Of a stretch of DNA of 64,000 bases, positions 14,613 through 26,165 are shown in pieces. The notes below the pieces were generated by a model. It made no database searches and was not told where the DNA came from. It worked only from the letters and a program-made list of their open reading frames with translations. The stretch spans positions 4,688,501 through 4,752,500 of the forward strand of contig NC_092580.1 in NCBI RefSeq assembly GCF_037975245.1. Direction: 5' to 3'. The DNA is from Apostichopus japonicus. Taxonomy: Eukaryota > Echinodermata > Holothuroidea > Aspidochirotida > Stichopodidae. The number at the start of each line of letters is the position of its first letter. Within the stretch, counting starts at the first letter, position 1. A program made the position numbers and the translations under genes.

Positions 14613-14674
14613 TGTCGTCGAGAATTTTTATGCGATGTGGTGACAGTCGCAGACTGCAACTTTGACAGTGATGG
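14613..14674 (+). CDS. Candidate internal exon, unknown secreted-type protein
   Basis: A 62-bp open segment is preceded by a strong polypyrimidine tract ending in TAG (about 14588-14612) and followed by a GT donor (GATGG|GTAATC). In the open frame it begins CRREFLCD and ends ADCNFDSDG, with three cysteines and an acidic CNFDSDG end, as in an extracellular module. I do not recognise the family; a MAM-like start (Cys-Asn-Phe) is conceivable but unproven. It ends after two bases of a codon, which matches the one-base lead-in of the candidate exon at 17519. Base composition is clearly less AT-rich than its surroundings. It could be a chance open frame, since short exons cannot be proven by eye. 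Confidence 0.3.
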
Positions 14675-15609
14675 GTAATCCCGTGCCGTGGCAGGTGGAG
14701 AACAAAAAACCTAGGTTAACATTTCCCACAACTTGCATCATCCACATATACCCTCGGATCATGAAGTCGGACACGAGGCTTGACAGGTCTTGCTCACTTT
14801 GAAATCGTTAATATTAAGTCATTCGATTTTTATCGTGACATGGGAGCTTGCCTTTACACCGAACATACCCTTCAATGTGGCAACAGTAGCGATATGCATA
14901 AGAGGCCCTTACCTAATTCAGATCATATCAACTGTTAGTTTTACGGGGGTTTTTTTTCTTCTTTTTTTTTTGTCATTTTCCTTCCTTCCTCCCTGACGAT
15001 TCGTTTTTTAATTTTCTTTCGAACACTTTGTTTGTTGTTTACTTCAACTGATAAGGAGTTTATAAAATGGGTGGAGGCCGCCTGCCTTATAATCTTTCCA
15101 GGACAACACTTTACAAAAATAGCAAAATTTCAACAACAGCAAAATAAAAATTAGTTTAGTGTGTGAATCTTAAAGAAGATCTCTAGAATGGCCCCATATC
15201 TTGCATACTAATACTTTGCTAAAATCATTCTCAAGTAGTTTCCTTTAATTTTCCGCTTCTGAAAAACTATTCCTAGCCACTTGTAGGAGGGCCTATAGTT
15301 GCACCGTAAAAGAAACGTGACAATCGAGCGATTCCCGACGCATTTTCATGAAACTAGTGTGGAAAAGTCGGGGAGAGTGACCGTTCTGGTTTAATAGTTC
15401 CTTGGATATTCAAAATGGTAAATTCTTGTTTTTTTAATCTAATGTGGGTGTAAATATTGATTCATACAGTCAGTATTACTGATCGCAATATAGAGTTTGG
15501 ATAATTCATCGTAAACATGGAATTTCCGTCAATCAAATAGCATACTTTAGGCTAATCGAAAACAACACTCTATCCAAAACTGTCACAAGGTCACTAAGAT
15601 CATCGCCTC
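14675..15609. other. Non-coding DNA, possible intron
   Basis: Would be the first part of the intron between the two plus-strand candidate exons. It holds poly-T tracts near 14950 and 15000 and no further open segment with paired splice signals. Confidence 0.4.
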
Positions 15610-16085
15610 TCTCCAAATCAATTATTATCAACCTAGTTTGCATGTTAGTTCATAGGGATTCATGTGCATGTTACATATACCCTCTCCAAATCAAACTATC
15701 GTGTAGGTTAGTTCATGGAGACTGATGTATATGTAACACAATGATTTGTGTACATGTAATATCTATCCTGGAACTTCAAATAAACTATCGTGCAGGTTAG
15801 TTCATGGGGACTGATGTATATGTAACATGAGTCGTGTACATGTAATATCTATCCAGGAACTTCAAATCAAACTATTGTCCAGGTTAGTTCCTGGAGACTG
15901 ATGTATATGTAACATGAGAATTGTACATGTAAAATCTATCCTAGAACTTCAAATCAAACTATCGTGCAGGTTAGTTCATGGAGACTGATGTATATGTAAC
16001 ATAATGAGTCGTGTACATGTAAAATCTATCCTAGAACTTTAAATCAAACTATCGTGCAGGTTAGTTCATGGGGACTGCCGGTATT
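15610..16085. repeat. Minisatellite of about 87-90 bp, six copies
   Basis: The segment GTTAGTTCATGG recurs at 15644, 15707, 15796, 15883, 15970 and 16060, giving periods of 63, 89, 87, 87 and 90 bp. Each full unit runs GTTAGTTC..., GACTGATGTATATGTAACA, GTGTACATGTAA, ATCTATCC and AACTTCAAATCAAACTAT. The first copy is shorter and more diverged, as expected at the edge of an array. Confidence 0.92.
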
Positions 16086-17518
16086 AAAACTCACACAAAG
16101 TTCTATGTAACATCTTTCCCTTTTCAAATCTAATCTATGACACTGTATGTTTTGTTTTATAAATTAAGGTGTGAATTAAGTAGGCTTATCTCACAGCTCC
16201 CAAATAAACTTGCTGAAATGGAAAGTATGGAGTTCACTGACCATTCCGCAGAACCTCTAACAAAGCTCACTCCTGATACTCTGCAGGTTGTAACAATCCA
16301 TTTTTTCTTTTTATTTCTTGTTTTCTTGCCCAGCCAAAGGGGCATCAATAATTTAGTATTTTCCTTAATATTATAAGCTGGTCAAGGAAGCACTCAAATG
16401 CCAGCTAATGACTGTTTAAACCCACTCACATGAATGATGATGGGACCAATCAAAAATCATTAATCATATCACTCTACAATGATGCAATTTTTTTTTAACT
16501 ATAGACTCACACCAATGTTTAATACGTTTTAACAACGACAAAGAAATATATAAATAAATATATAAAAAAGGGGGAAAAAAACATTAAATTACAGCTTGGA
16601 ACTACCAACAGTAATGTTTTATGGAAATTCAGGGTTAGATTTCAACCTACATATATCAAGGATATAATCAAATGATAGTCATGGGGGCACAAACAAGGGA
16701 AACAAACTTTCCCCTTGCAAGATATAAAAACTTACAATGTGAATAAAACTGTACAGCTTTTAATGGTGTTTTACAGTATGTTAGTTTCATACAGTGTATG
16801 AATGTCACATTGAATAAATTACTTCAAGAACAGTAATATATAAAGATGACAGCTTCAGCAAATGTGACATCACACCTGCAGCAATATGACATGTTATGCA
16901 AATACAAATCAATATGCAAATTACTCAATATGCAAATTATTAATATGAAAATTAAGGCAATGTCAGCTGACCATTTCTTGTGATTGCTGATGTTTGACAA
17001 TGAGAGCTGTATTTAGGGCTGCACTAGATCGTCCTGATGGAGCTGCATATACATACACGCAAGCTAGTGCTTTCCATGCAGCTAGGTCTTAGACTCACTA
17101 TGCATTTCTTGCGATAGGTTATCCCTTTCCTGAACAGTGGCTGTAAAATTGCGCTTCGGATAAAATCAGGTGGAGTGATTCATTTTCATTAGGAGGGGTA
17201 ATCTTACTCCAACAATCTGTCCTACTGTAGTCGATCAAGCCAATTAAGCTGCAGTTAAAAGAACATAAATCCCCCTTCGCCGTTTGGAAACTTGATCCCG
17301 GAAAGATATACAAAGGCCTTGCAGTCTGCAACATGTCTGTGTGGGTGGGTGTATGTATGCATGTGTGACCATCTATCTTTCTCACCTAGAAGAAACCGGG
17401 CGGCACGGTTTACCTTACACCCCCCGCATCAATCAAGCCTCCGCAAGAAAGCTAAAGCATCAAGTTCAAACTTTCGTTCTCTTTGAAATTTTGACAGTTA
17501 ATGGCCGTAATTTTTCAG
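16086..17518. other. Non-coding DNA with one weak exon-like segment
   Basis: Mostly AT-rich. At 16197-16286 a 90-bp open segment follows a CACAG acceptor and reads as a protein-like frame (LPNKLAEMESMEF onward), but its donor (CAG|GTTGTA) is poor. Its phase also does not join to the exon at 17519 without a quick stop. The octamer cluster at 16896-16937 lies here. Confidence 0.45.
16896..16937 (+). promoter_or_regulatory. Cluster of three ATGCAAAT octamers
   Basis: Three perfect copies of ATGCAAAT lie at 16896-16903, 16914-16921 and 16930-16937. ATGCAAAT is the classical octamer bound by POU-domain factors of the Oct and Brn type. Even spacing of 18 and 16 bp could support cooperative binding, but the sequence cannot show whether it is used, and the surroundings are AT-rich. 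Confidence 0.35.
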
Positions 17519-17604
17519 GAGAAGCTGCGAACTGATCCGTCAGGTACTTAGCGGAGATGGTACCCTCGACGAAGCCTCAAACAGCTTCTCTCATCGACTA
17601 TCAG
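17519..17604 (+). CDS. Candidate internal exon, unknown protein
   Basis: An 86-bp open segment is preceded by a TTTTTCAG acceptor and followed by a CAG|GTAAAA donor. After one leading base it reads RSCELIRQVLSGDGTL, then DEASNSFSHRLS, with one base left over. It has balanced amino-acid composition, about 50 percent GC and several CpGs in an AT-rich setting. The leading base completes the Gly codon left open by the candidate exon at 14674, so the two could be consecutive exons with a 2.84-kb intron. No family is recognised. The other two forward frames contain stops. A chance occurrence cannot be excluded. Confidence 0.33.
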
Positions 17605-17885
17605 GTAAAATATACCTCTGACATCCTTAATTGCTCCACAACTGTACTCTACAAAGAAAAAACCTAGCTGCAGTCATAATCGCCACGGAGATGCTCTGTT
17701 TGCATCCTACAAAATGAGTGCAAACCAGAGAAAATCGGAGCGAATGCATGCATGCAAACAGCAAATATTTGTTAGCGACTGTCATTCCACGGTGAGGTGC
17801 TCAAGTGGTCTCGATACTTGAATTTCATGGGAGAAGCATGAGAGGTGTGGTACCAGTGTACTGTAATGTAGATGTGTGTCCTAGA
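17605..17885. other. Non-coding DNA
   Basis: Sequence between the candidate exon and the next microsatellite, less AT-rich than average. No further exon is seen. Confidence 0.5.
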
Positions 17886-17919
17886 TGTGTGTGTATGTGT
17901 GTGAGTTTATGTGAGTGTG

Positions 17920-17951
<32 letters not shown>

Positions 17952-18052
17952 TAGTATATGTATACATACATATATGTATATAAACATATATACATCAATA
18001 TATCAATATATATATATATATATATAAATATATATATATAAATTCATATATA
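17886..18052. repeat. Compound TG / TA / TATG microsatellite
   Basis: A GT-rich start (GTGTGTATGTGTGTGAG) passes into TA repeats with CATATA interruptions. A related TA tract follows at about 18192-18240. Confidence 0.9.
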
Positions 18053-18204
18053 TGTAGGCTTTTGCCCACCTGTATGGAACAATGCTAGTCCTGTTTGGGT
18101 AACAAATTTTTGCCTTTCTCTAAGAGAACATACATGATGCTAACAAACTCGAAATCATTTGTGAATCCTAAAGCCGAATCTCAAAAGAGAGATGTATATA
18201 TATC

Positions 18205-18237
<33 letters not shown>

Positions 18238-21200
18238 GTCTGTCTATGCAGGCACAGCCAACAATTCCAAATATAAGACCCATCTGGTTTTCTTATAAAC
18301 CCAATAATGGCAAATTTGCAACGGTGTCAAACAATGCACCAATTAGCAAAACTTGTTGATATCACAAAACACAACACCGCTAAATATAGATTGTTTTTAA
18401 CCGGAGCTAGAAGCAGCAGGTTTTAAGATTAGTTTACCAAATTTCTGACAATTTATAATAAACTCAAACAGAGATTAAAGTAACGACGACCCTGAGAGAT
18501 GAGGCAGATAAAGGAAATTGAAAAACTTGTTGTTTGTTTGTTGGTAAGCAATTTTTTTTTTTTACCTTTGTACCATATCTGGAGGTCTCAATGGGATAAA
18601 TAACTAAATTAATAATAATAATACTTCATCTAATTAAATCCACCAACTCGAAACATTTTTTACTATAAAAAGCCAACACAGAAGGTTGACTATTGATATT
18701 TTCCTTTTTTCCTTTTTTTTTGACGTTCACCATTCAAATCCATTTCACGTAGCCCAGAGAAGAAGAATATTTTTTCTCTTAACCCTTGCCATCCTTCACT
18801 GGGTCGAGAAAAACCTTTACTCAGAAACGAAAAAAAAACCTTTGCCAGTGATGATCTCACCAAAAAGGCTTTTTTTTATTTTTAATTCCCATACCCTAAA
18901 AGCAAAAAATGTTGCCCTCCAGACAAGTGATCTTTCTAAAATCAATTTACAGAGCTTAGAGAACCATAAATTGTTTCCTTCTCTCACCTCAATCTTACAA
19001 AAAGTAGTCGGTTTATGGAATAACAGATTTTACCACGGCTCCCCAAACTGGGTCACGACGGATAGAAACGTTGCTCTAAGCAGGTTATGAATTATTCCAT
19101 TCCCTCTAGGATTTCAGAGAGAAATATTATTTCTCTAATTGTCAAAGGCTTTCAACAACTCCATCCTTGGAACTTTCCGTGAACTCAATTTTTTTGTGTG
19201 TGCCATGCAACACCTTAAACCGTCCTTCATTGCCAATTTATATGCCTTAGAAAATGGTGTTTCGGAAATGTAAATAACAACAGGTGATCGTATGCAAATG
19301 GTATTCTAACCTCAAGTCCTAGTATATTTGAGTCAATTTAATTCAGATTACAGATACAAAAAAGTACAGTCGCTTCTGGTGGAAAAAGTGCTCGCGAGAA
19401 CGATGCGCTTAATACATTCCGTCCGAGTATTATTCTCAGACCTTCGAGTTAATAAATTAATGGAAAGTTGGCTATTGAAACGAGCCCCTACCTTTCAGAA
19501 AGGAGGCATTATAAATGCCTATTATGACGTCAATTAACGCACTCTTTTTGATTGGCTGTGGGGATGAATGAGGGGATGCGTATGAAATGCACGAGCACCA
19601 ACGACAGCAAAACACAAAGAGAGAGACTGAGGTGTAGCGAGCTGTCTAAAAGTACTTGCCAAATAACAAGGGTCAGTATTAAAACATATGACATAATTTG
19701 GTATAAAATGTGACAAATGATCTCCTTTGAAGAAAGGTGCACTGAAACACTTCTTATGGGATGTAAAAATTGTTCATAATTGCACATGAATTTATATACA
19801 ATTCAGACTTTTGTAATAATTAGCCTAAGAGCACAGTTCTATAGGTTAGACTATGCTTGTTAAACGCATGTAAGCTAAATCTAAGTGGCACTATCAACTT
19901 GATATATGGTCCAAATTAAAAATGTCTCCCTCCCTTCCCACTTAGGTGACACAGTACAGATAACAATTTTTAGAATCATATGAATCCATATAGGACCAGT
20001 CCAAAATATGATGGGAAAATGATATGTAAACTATTTTCACATCAGATGTTAAGAAATCAACACGCACTGACCACTCTTCAGTGAATAAATAATCTAGGGT
20101 AAGGTGGGGGGGGGGGACATTATTAAAATCGGGTGATGACGGGGGGAGTGGGATTGGGGAGAGCACATGCCCCTCAAACTTCCCCAGTTGTTTTTTCCAA
20201 ACAGCTGGCATTCAAACTTGTTCAAGGGGAACAATGCTCCTCCCCTTCAGTCCCTTCCTAAGGGATGGAATTCACCCCAAACCATCACCCCCTCCCACCC
20301 CCACCCCCCCAATCATAAAGCTCATAAATTCAATCTGATAGATCAACTAGAAAAGTTGTTCAATACAACCTTCTTGCATGATCATGAATACGGATTACGA
20401 TTATATCATATTTTTCACCTGAAGAAGTTGTGAATTCTACAAAAGATGATATTCAAAAGTTGCCATAGAGTAGCGAGCATAAATGACGTCACGATATGGA
20501 CGAAAGACTTATGAAATCTCCTGTTTCTTCACATTGTAGCATGCCTGCAAGTATTAAGAACATACTCTCAGCATTCAAATTCCACTCATTCTTCCACCAT
20601 GAAAATAAATTATTAATATCTTTATCATTTTGCCTTAATTCTCATCTTTCATATAATTTAATCATTCCACTCATACAAGGGCTATTGGATGTTCGTCAAA
20701 TTCACAGCAGGTTTACTTTGTATCTTTCGTGCACTGCTCCAAAAACTTTCATAATATATATAGATATATCTATAGCGAGATTCTCCGAGTTCTAGCCGAT
20801 CAAATAAACCGGCGACAATATCGGAGAGGCACACGGAAAAAAGTTTGAGATGCAAATGTATACCTTTTGCGATGTCTGTGAATAATGAACAGCAAGTTTG
20901 CTTGTACATATAACACCATTACAAAAGTCACCTGCATAATTCAGGAACCCCTTAAGGGTACGGGTGGAAAAAAGACTTAAGAAAAAATATCAGTTATTCT
21001 CGCGTAAGCCCATGACAATACTGATAAACCCCGAGTTGACGAATCGAGCTCGCTATCTGAGTGTTAAAAGAACTGCTCGAGATTCACGCGAGCCCCCATC
21101 CCATGAATACATCAACAGAAATTATCAGCAACGGTGCATCTCTCAAATTACCTTTCCTTTATTACTTAGTCCAAACCTAACACAGAACAACTTGTTTAAG

Positions 21201-23700
21201 ACTAGTAAAAACAAAAAAATACTTCTGGGTATTTCCTGTTCTTATTTATTAGTTTTTTTTCTTTTACTCTATTAACCAATGGGTTCATGCATAATGGCAC
21301 AAGAAAGGAAAAACGAGATCAACGCACATCAAAGTGTAAAAAAAAAATATTTGGCAAAGATGCATGTCATGAATAGTCGATGCCCCAAACCGGAAAGAAA
21401 ATAATATCTACCTTTCAACAAACTTCCAAAATTAGTTTTGTTTTTTTTTTACATTTGAAATCACCGATCCTGTGGGTTCGATGAAATGTCACGAACCAGG
21501 AGGATAAGTATTGTGCTCGGTATGTGTTTGTATATATAGTTTCGTGTCATGCAATAATCATGCATAAAATTGCATGGTTAAAAAGGAACACTAACATAGC
21601 TAGCTGACATAAAGTAGAACATACCTATGATATTTTTGTAGACTTTCAAAGGTATCACAGATCACATACACCTGCACAAATCTCTATGCTGCGGTTACAT
21701 CAATTAAACATTAGTCGTATGGAACTTCTCCACCATGCATGAGTCATGCATTGATCATGTAATGGCATCTAACCGTCCATGACTGGATCTATCTTTTGTG
21801 TTCATCCATCGAAAAGCTCTCAAGGAAGTGAAACAGGGACGTCTGCACCAGTTCAACAAGCTTGCAAGGAACCAGTCGGCGAACGGCTGCAATTTTCCTG
21901 GTGTATGTGCACCGATGGAAACCCCAATTCCCTACATTACCCAAACGATAACCATATATACTCCTTTTGCACTGCTGCCTGACTTCTCCTTAACCTTCTT
22001 GAAATGCTGATAATACAAGTGTTAAGTTTCCTACAAACAAATCATGTTTATTTCATGGAATTTTTATGCATGGATTATGCATGATTATATGGCATCGACT
22101 TATTATGCTAATTATGCATAAGAACAGCACATACCGTGACATAATGACATGATCATGCATTTAAGCGTGTCCTTCAATTATCAAGTCTGTCTGTATGTCT
22201 GTTTTTGTTGTTACATGGAACTCTACATCTTGTTTTGTTACATTCTTTGCGGAGCAAGGTTCATCTCTTCTCTACAAATCATCGGATCACTGTTGTTTTT
22301 TTTGGGGGGTGGGGGTGGGGGGGTTATGTCTTTCTCTCCCCACCCAAAAAATCTCTCTTGCATCACGGAATCGTGGTTCACCGGACAAACATGCACTTCT
22401 CTCTATGTAATGTTACTTCTGTTTCCCTCACGGTGACCTTTTTCCTTCCGAGGCATTTAAGCAAAACAACAAAAGATCATTGCACCCATTCCTAAATTTG
22501 GCACTAATTTTTTTTTTCTTCCGGAAAAAACTCTTCGATTTGCATTAGCTGGGTTTTTATCTTCTTTTTCCTTTTTTTGGAGCTGTTAACCAGGCAGTAG
22601 AAATTTATGCCCTCTTAAAACTAAATTTGTCCGGCACCCCTACTCCAAAAATCGATACATGCGCAAACTGGCGTGTTGTTTCGAGCCCCTTGGCTATTAT
22701 GCATGAATGGAGGGGAATTTGACGCAGAGGTGGCTGGAGCGTAACCTGATTGAAAGAGACAGGGATGGGAAAAATTAAGGAGATGAGAGAAGCACAGTGT
22801 CTGATGGATATATTTGCAAATTAACTGCGAGCCGGGATCTTCATCTCTGACGTACTTCCCTACCTCAAAACAACCAAACATCACTCATATTTTCTCTTTT
22901 CATAAAAGTTTAAGATCTGAATAATGTATATATTGTTCCGATCGCTATCGAGGGAAATAGTTTTTAGCCAATACAGAGAGAGGCCTTTAAACCCTTGAGA
23001 AGCTTTTCCCAAATGTGTCAAAACATATCAACCCTTTCAGACAAAAGGATGTGGGGGGGGGGGAGTTGGGGAACGGCCAAAGCCCGTTGCAGCCGTTGTC
23101 CTTCGCCGGGCGAGCGCAAGTTTTCCGGAGGTGTTTTGTCATTGTCTGAGGGTAACGGCGTGACCTTGAACTAGTCAATTCGAGGCACCCTTAATCAAGA
23201 AGTCAACCTGGCTGACAATCGTAAGAAATGACTGTTTACCTGGGTTACAAAATGAAACATTTCTGTGCAAACAAAGTTTTCCTTTCCTGTTATCTGTTTT
23301 TTTTTTTTCCTAATTTTTTTTTTTCTAAATTTTTTTTTTTTTGGTTCCATATATTCGCTCCTGAGATATGAAATCAGATAGGCTGTATGTCAGTACCTTA
23401 AGTTACCATGGTAACAAAATACTTTTTGTACCGCAAGATTTTGTTTTGTTTTTTGGTAGAAGTCCTCAGCTGTCTTAATTAATGATAGTCACACAATTTC
23501 TTGCGGCAAATGGTGAAATGCATAAAATAATTCATCCTTTCATCTCGGGGATTGTGAGTAAGAAGTGGATAAAAAGATTGGAAAACATATTTGTCGGGAA
23601 TTTTCGTGATTAAAAAGATGCAGAAAGAGTCTCGTGACGGGATGCCACATGAAGGTGAACATTCGCTCATCTCGCAGATGTTATGAAGAAAACGATTTTA
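18053..23700. other. Non-coding DNA
   Basis: No recognised exon. It holds several T homopolymers, TAA repeats near 18612-18622, G runs at about 20107-20116, 22304-22322 and 23053-23063, and a zone rich in ATGCAT and ATGCTAAT motifs (21540-22165). A CpG-rich patch at 23070-23170 is open in more than one frame on both strands but has no paired splice sites. Longer open frames, such as the one at 18686-19090, are low in complexity and unsupported. Confidence 0.5.
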
Positions 23701-24190
23701 AGTTGCAGCAGATGACAGTTAGGTATACAGTCAGATACAAGGTACTCAGTCAGTGACCTAAGTTAAAGGTAACATGTGAAACCTTATGATAGAAGTAACA
23801 CTGTTACCTCTGTAATATCTAAACAGTAGATTGCAGGTAACAGTAATTAGCTATATACTGTCATAAGTAGTAAGATACCCGAGAAAAGTATACCATTATA
23901 TCCCGTATTATTTCCCTATATGCAGTACCTTCCTTAATTATATTCCTATACGTTCAGTACAGGCATTACTTACCTTTCTTTTTATAGCTAGATTTATGTA
24001 TATATAAGTGGTAGTTACCTATACTGTACCAACTTGAAAGGTAACCTTAAGAAGGTTAAGATTATATATTCCTATATATATGTACAGTACATGCATTACC
24101 TAGCTACCTTTCTTTTATAGGTAAATTACCTATAAAAGGTACTTAGTTACCTAATTATACTGTACGGGTTTGAAAGGTAATCTGATCCTT
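23701..24190. repeat. Degenerate GGTAAC/GTACT-rich repeat zone
   Basis: The stretch is dense in GTTACC, GGTAAC, GTAC and TACAGT words on both strands. Two segments are recognisable diverged copies of each other (about 23938-24055 and 24062-24180). They share TTATATTCCTATA, CAGTAC, GCATTAC, TACCTTTCTTTT and TTGAAAGGTAA in the same order. Confidence 0.7.
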
Positions 24191-25862
24191 TATCATATTG
24201 CTGTAAGTGCAGTGTAGAGAGCAGACTACTATTACACCTCTATTTAAGAAGCACACAAAATGAGCTCCATCAGCAAGCATGCATCTATCATTTTCTTAGC
24301 AAATTTTCTCACTCAGTTTTCTGTCCAAAAATCACTAAGGAAATTAACGGTCAAATACAGTGTGTGTGATTGCAACCACTTTACAAGAACGGCGATATCA
24401 AGATTTAATTTCTGAAATTATTTTCATTTGATTCTAAAATCCTACAAGTTCCAGTATTACTTTGTGCAAAACTTGACCCTTTTTTCTTTTTTAATTCTGA
24501 TAGCTCCCATCCATTATCTTGATGATGGCAGCGGGGGTTTCTAGAAACTGCTTCTAGAGTACTGCTTCAAGGTTTTTCAACGGGTTTTCAAAGATTGATT
24601 GAAAATCCCATTAGTGTCATTACAGGTTTTACACTTAAGATATAATTGATAATATGCCACAAGATATTAGCTTAAATCAGGTTACCCAACATCCCAGGGA
24701 CCAATTCAAATCACTATGAAAATATGAAGCTGTGAATATCAATCGTGAAAATGACATTAAGGCTGTTCCATGATGACGATGATGATGCGGCTGCCGGTTA
24801 GTGGTTATGGAGCAATCACGGTCTCAATTAATCGACCGCATTATAACGAGCAGCCGAATAAAACCTCCGATCACTGCCTTATACGATCTGGTTGTGTTTC
24901 TTTACTATGAGTGTGACCTCACACATTACTGAAAAAGTTTAAAAAGGCATGGGTTCAAGGCCCTGAAACATTACAGTAGATGAACAGTACCATATCACCA
25001 TGGAAGTATACACTTACAGTTTGCCAAAAATATCAAGAATTCTACTTACAGGCTTTCCACAGCAGAATGGCAGGGATAGCTAGTTTACTTTCAATCTCTC
25101 TTGTCTTATTTTCAATTGTTTATGATACCCCTGTCAGTTTTCCATTGTACATACTTCATTAACTTATCATCCTCGTTGGTTACTTCTATATACCGGCAAC
25201 ACCATTTATATAAGGTGACAATACCAGTCACATGACCAGTCACATGACCTGCATTCAACATGTTTTTCTCTTCTGAGAGAGAAATAAAACTGTTAACAAA
25301 CTCCTTATCTATTACAAAAATCATAGGCAGGTTAATTAACATATAAAAATGGGGGTGGGATATGGGGGAGGGGCTTGATATTGTGATCCTAGCAGGATCT
25401 TCTTCACAGAAGCATATAATCAAGCACACAGGATCATAACTATCACTAGCACGAACACAACTCCAGTTTGCGTACGTGTGAACGCTGTCAGGATCGAAAC
25501 ATCAGGCCATCTAACTTTCGTATGATTCTTCACTTTTCCTTTCATTTCTGAAAAAGAACGTGTCACACAGAACAGTCATTCTGTTTCAAACAAAACTTCC
25601 TCCTTCGCAGATCTTCCAAGCCTAGTTTTCTCCTTCGGAAAATATCTTTTTGGAGGTAATTTCTAACTCTATAAAGGTATGCATGATCATCCCTCCCAAA
25701 ACATTAATGTATAATATCCTAATTAATCTACCTGAAGAAATTTTTCCTTAATCCATCAAAACGAATTAATAATTGATAACGGTATTCTCAGTAATGATCT
25801 AGAAATCAATCAGTCAAAATTGAAATGCAAGAAACAAATGGGCAAAATTAATGAATATATAT
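24191..25862. other. Non-coding DNA
   Basis: A strong acceptor-like site (TTTTTTCTTTTTTAATTCTGATAG ending at 24503) is followed by a short open frame that stops at 24542-24544. It is phase-compatible with the candidate exon at 17519-17604 and could be a terminal exon, but the evidence is slight. A CpG-bearing patch at 24765-24880 is non-coding. A 14-bp direct repeat (CAGTCACATGAC type) lies near 25226-25250. Confidence 0.45.
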
Positions 25863-26165
25863 GTTGCTATGGGAATAAGTAAAGTACGAATTCCTAATTT
25901 ACGTACCCATCTCAAAATCATTCGAAAATGAAAGAAAGAAAAGATAAAACCCACGTATAAAGTTACGACTATAGGTTGCTATGAAAAGTTTGAAGAAAAT
26001 TATAATATTTCTAATTATGTTCCCGTCTCAAAATCTTTCTAAAATGTAAGAAAAAATGTGAAAAGAGAAAAATTTGAGGATATAGGTCGACACGAAAGAC
26101 GTAAGTTAAGAACCCCTCGTTTACGTACCCATCTCAAAGAGATTGGCAAAGAAATTAAGCTCCAA
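25863..26165. repeat. Degenerate tandem repeat, about 112 bp, three copies
   Basis: Copies start at 25863, 25975 and 26086 (periods 112 and 111). Shared landmarks in order are GTTGCTATG, a purine-rich spacer, TAATTTACGTACCCATCTCAAA, and an AAAATGAAAGAAAG-like tract ending in ATATAG. Extensive divergence with a preserved period marks an old array. Confidence 0.75.

Noticed and set aside
16197-16286. 90-bp plus-strand exon-like segment
   Set aside because: The acceptor is acceptable but the donor (GTTGTA) is poor, and its phase does not join the next candidate exon without a stop.
18686-19090. 134-codon plus-strand open frame
   Set aside because: Low-complexity Phe/Lys-rich stretches, no known domain and no splice or promoter evidence. 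Consistent with chance in AT-rich DNA.
24790-24965. tRNA-like B-box (GGTTCAAGGCC) near 24950
   Set aside because: No A-box at the right distance and no cloverleaf; a chance match.
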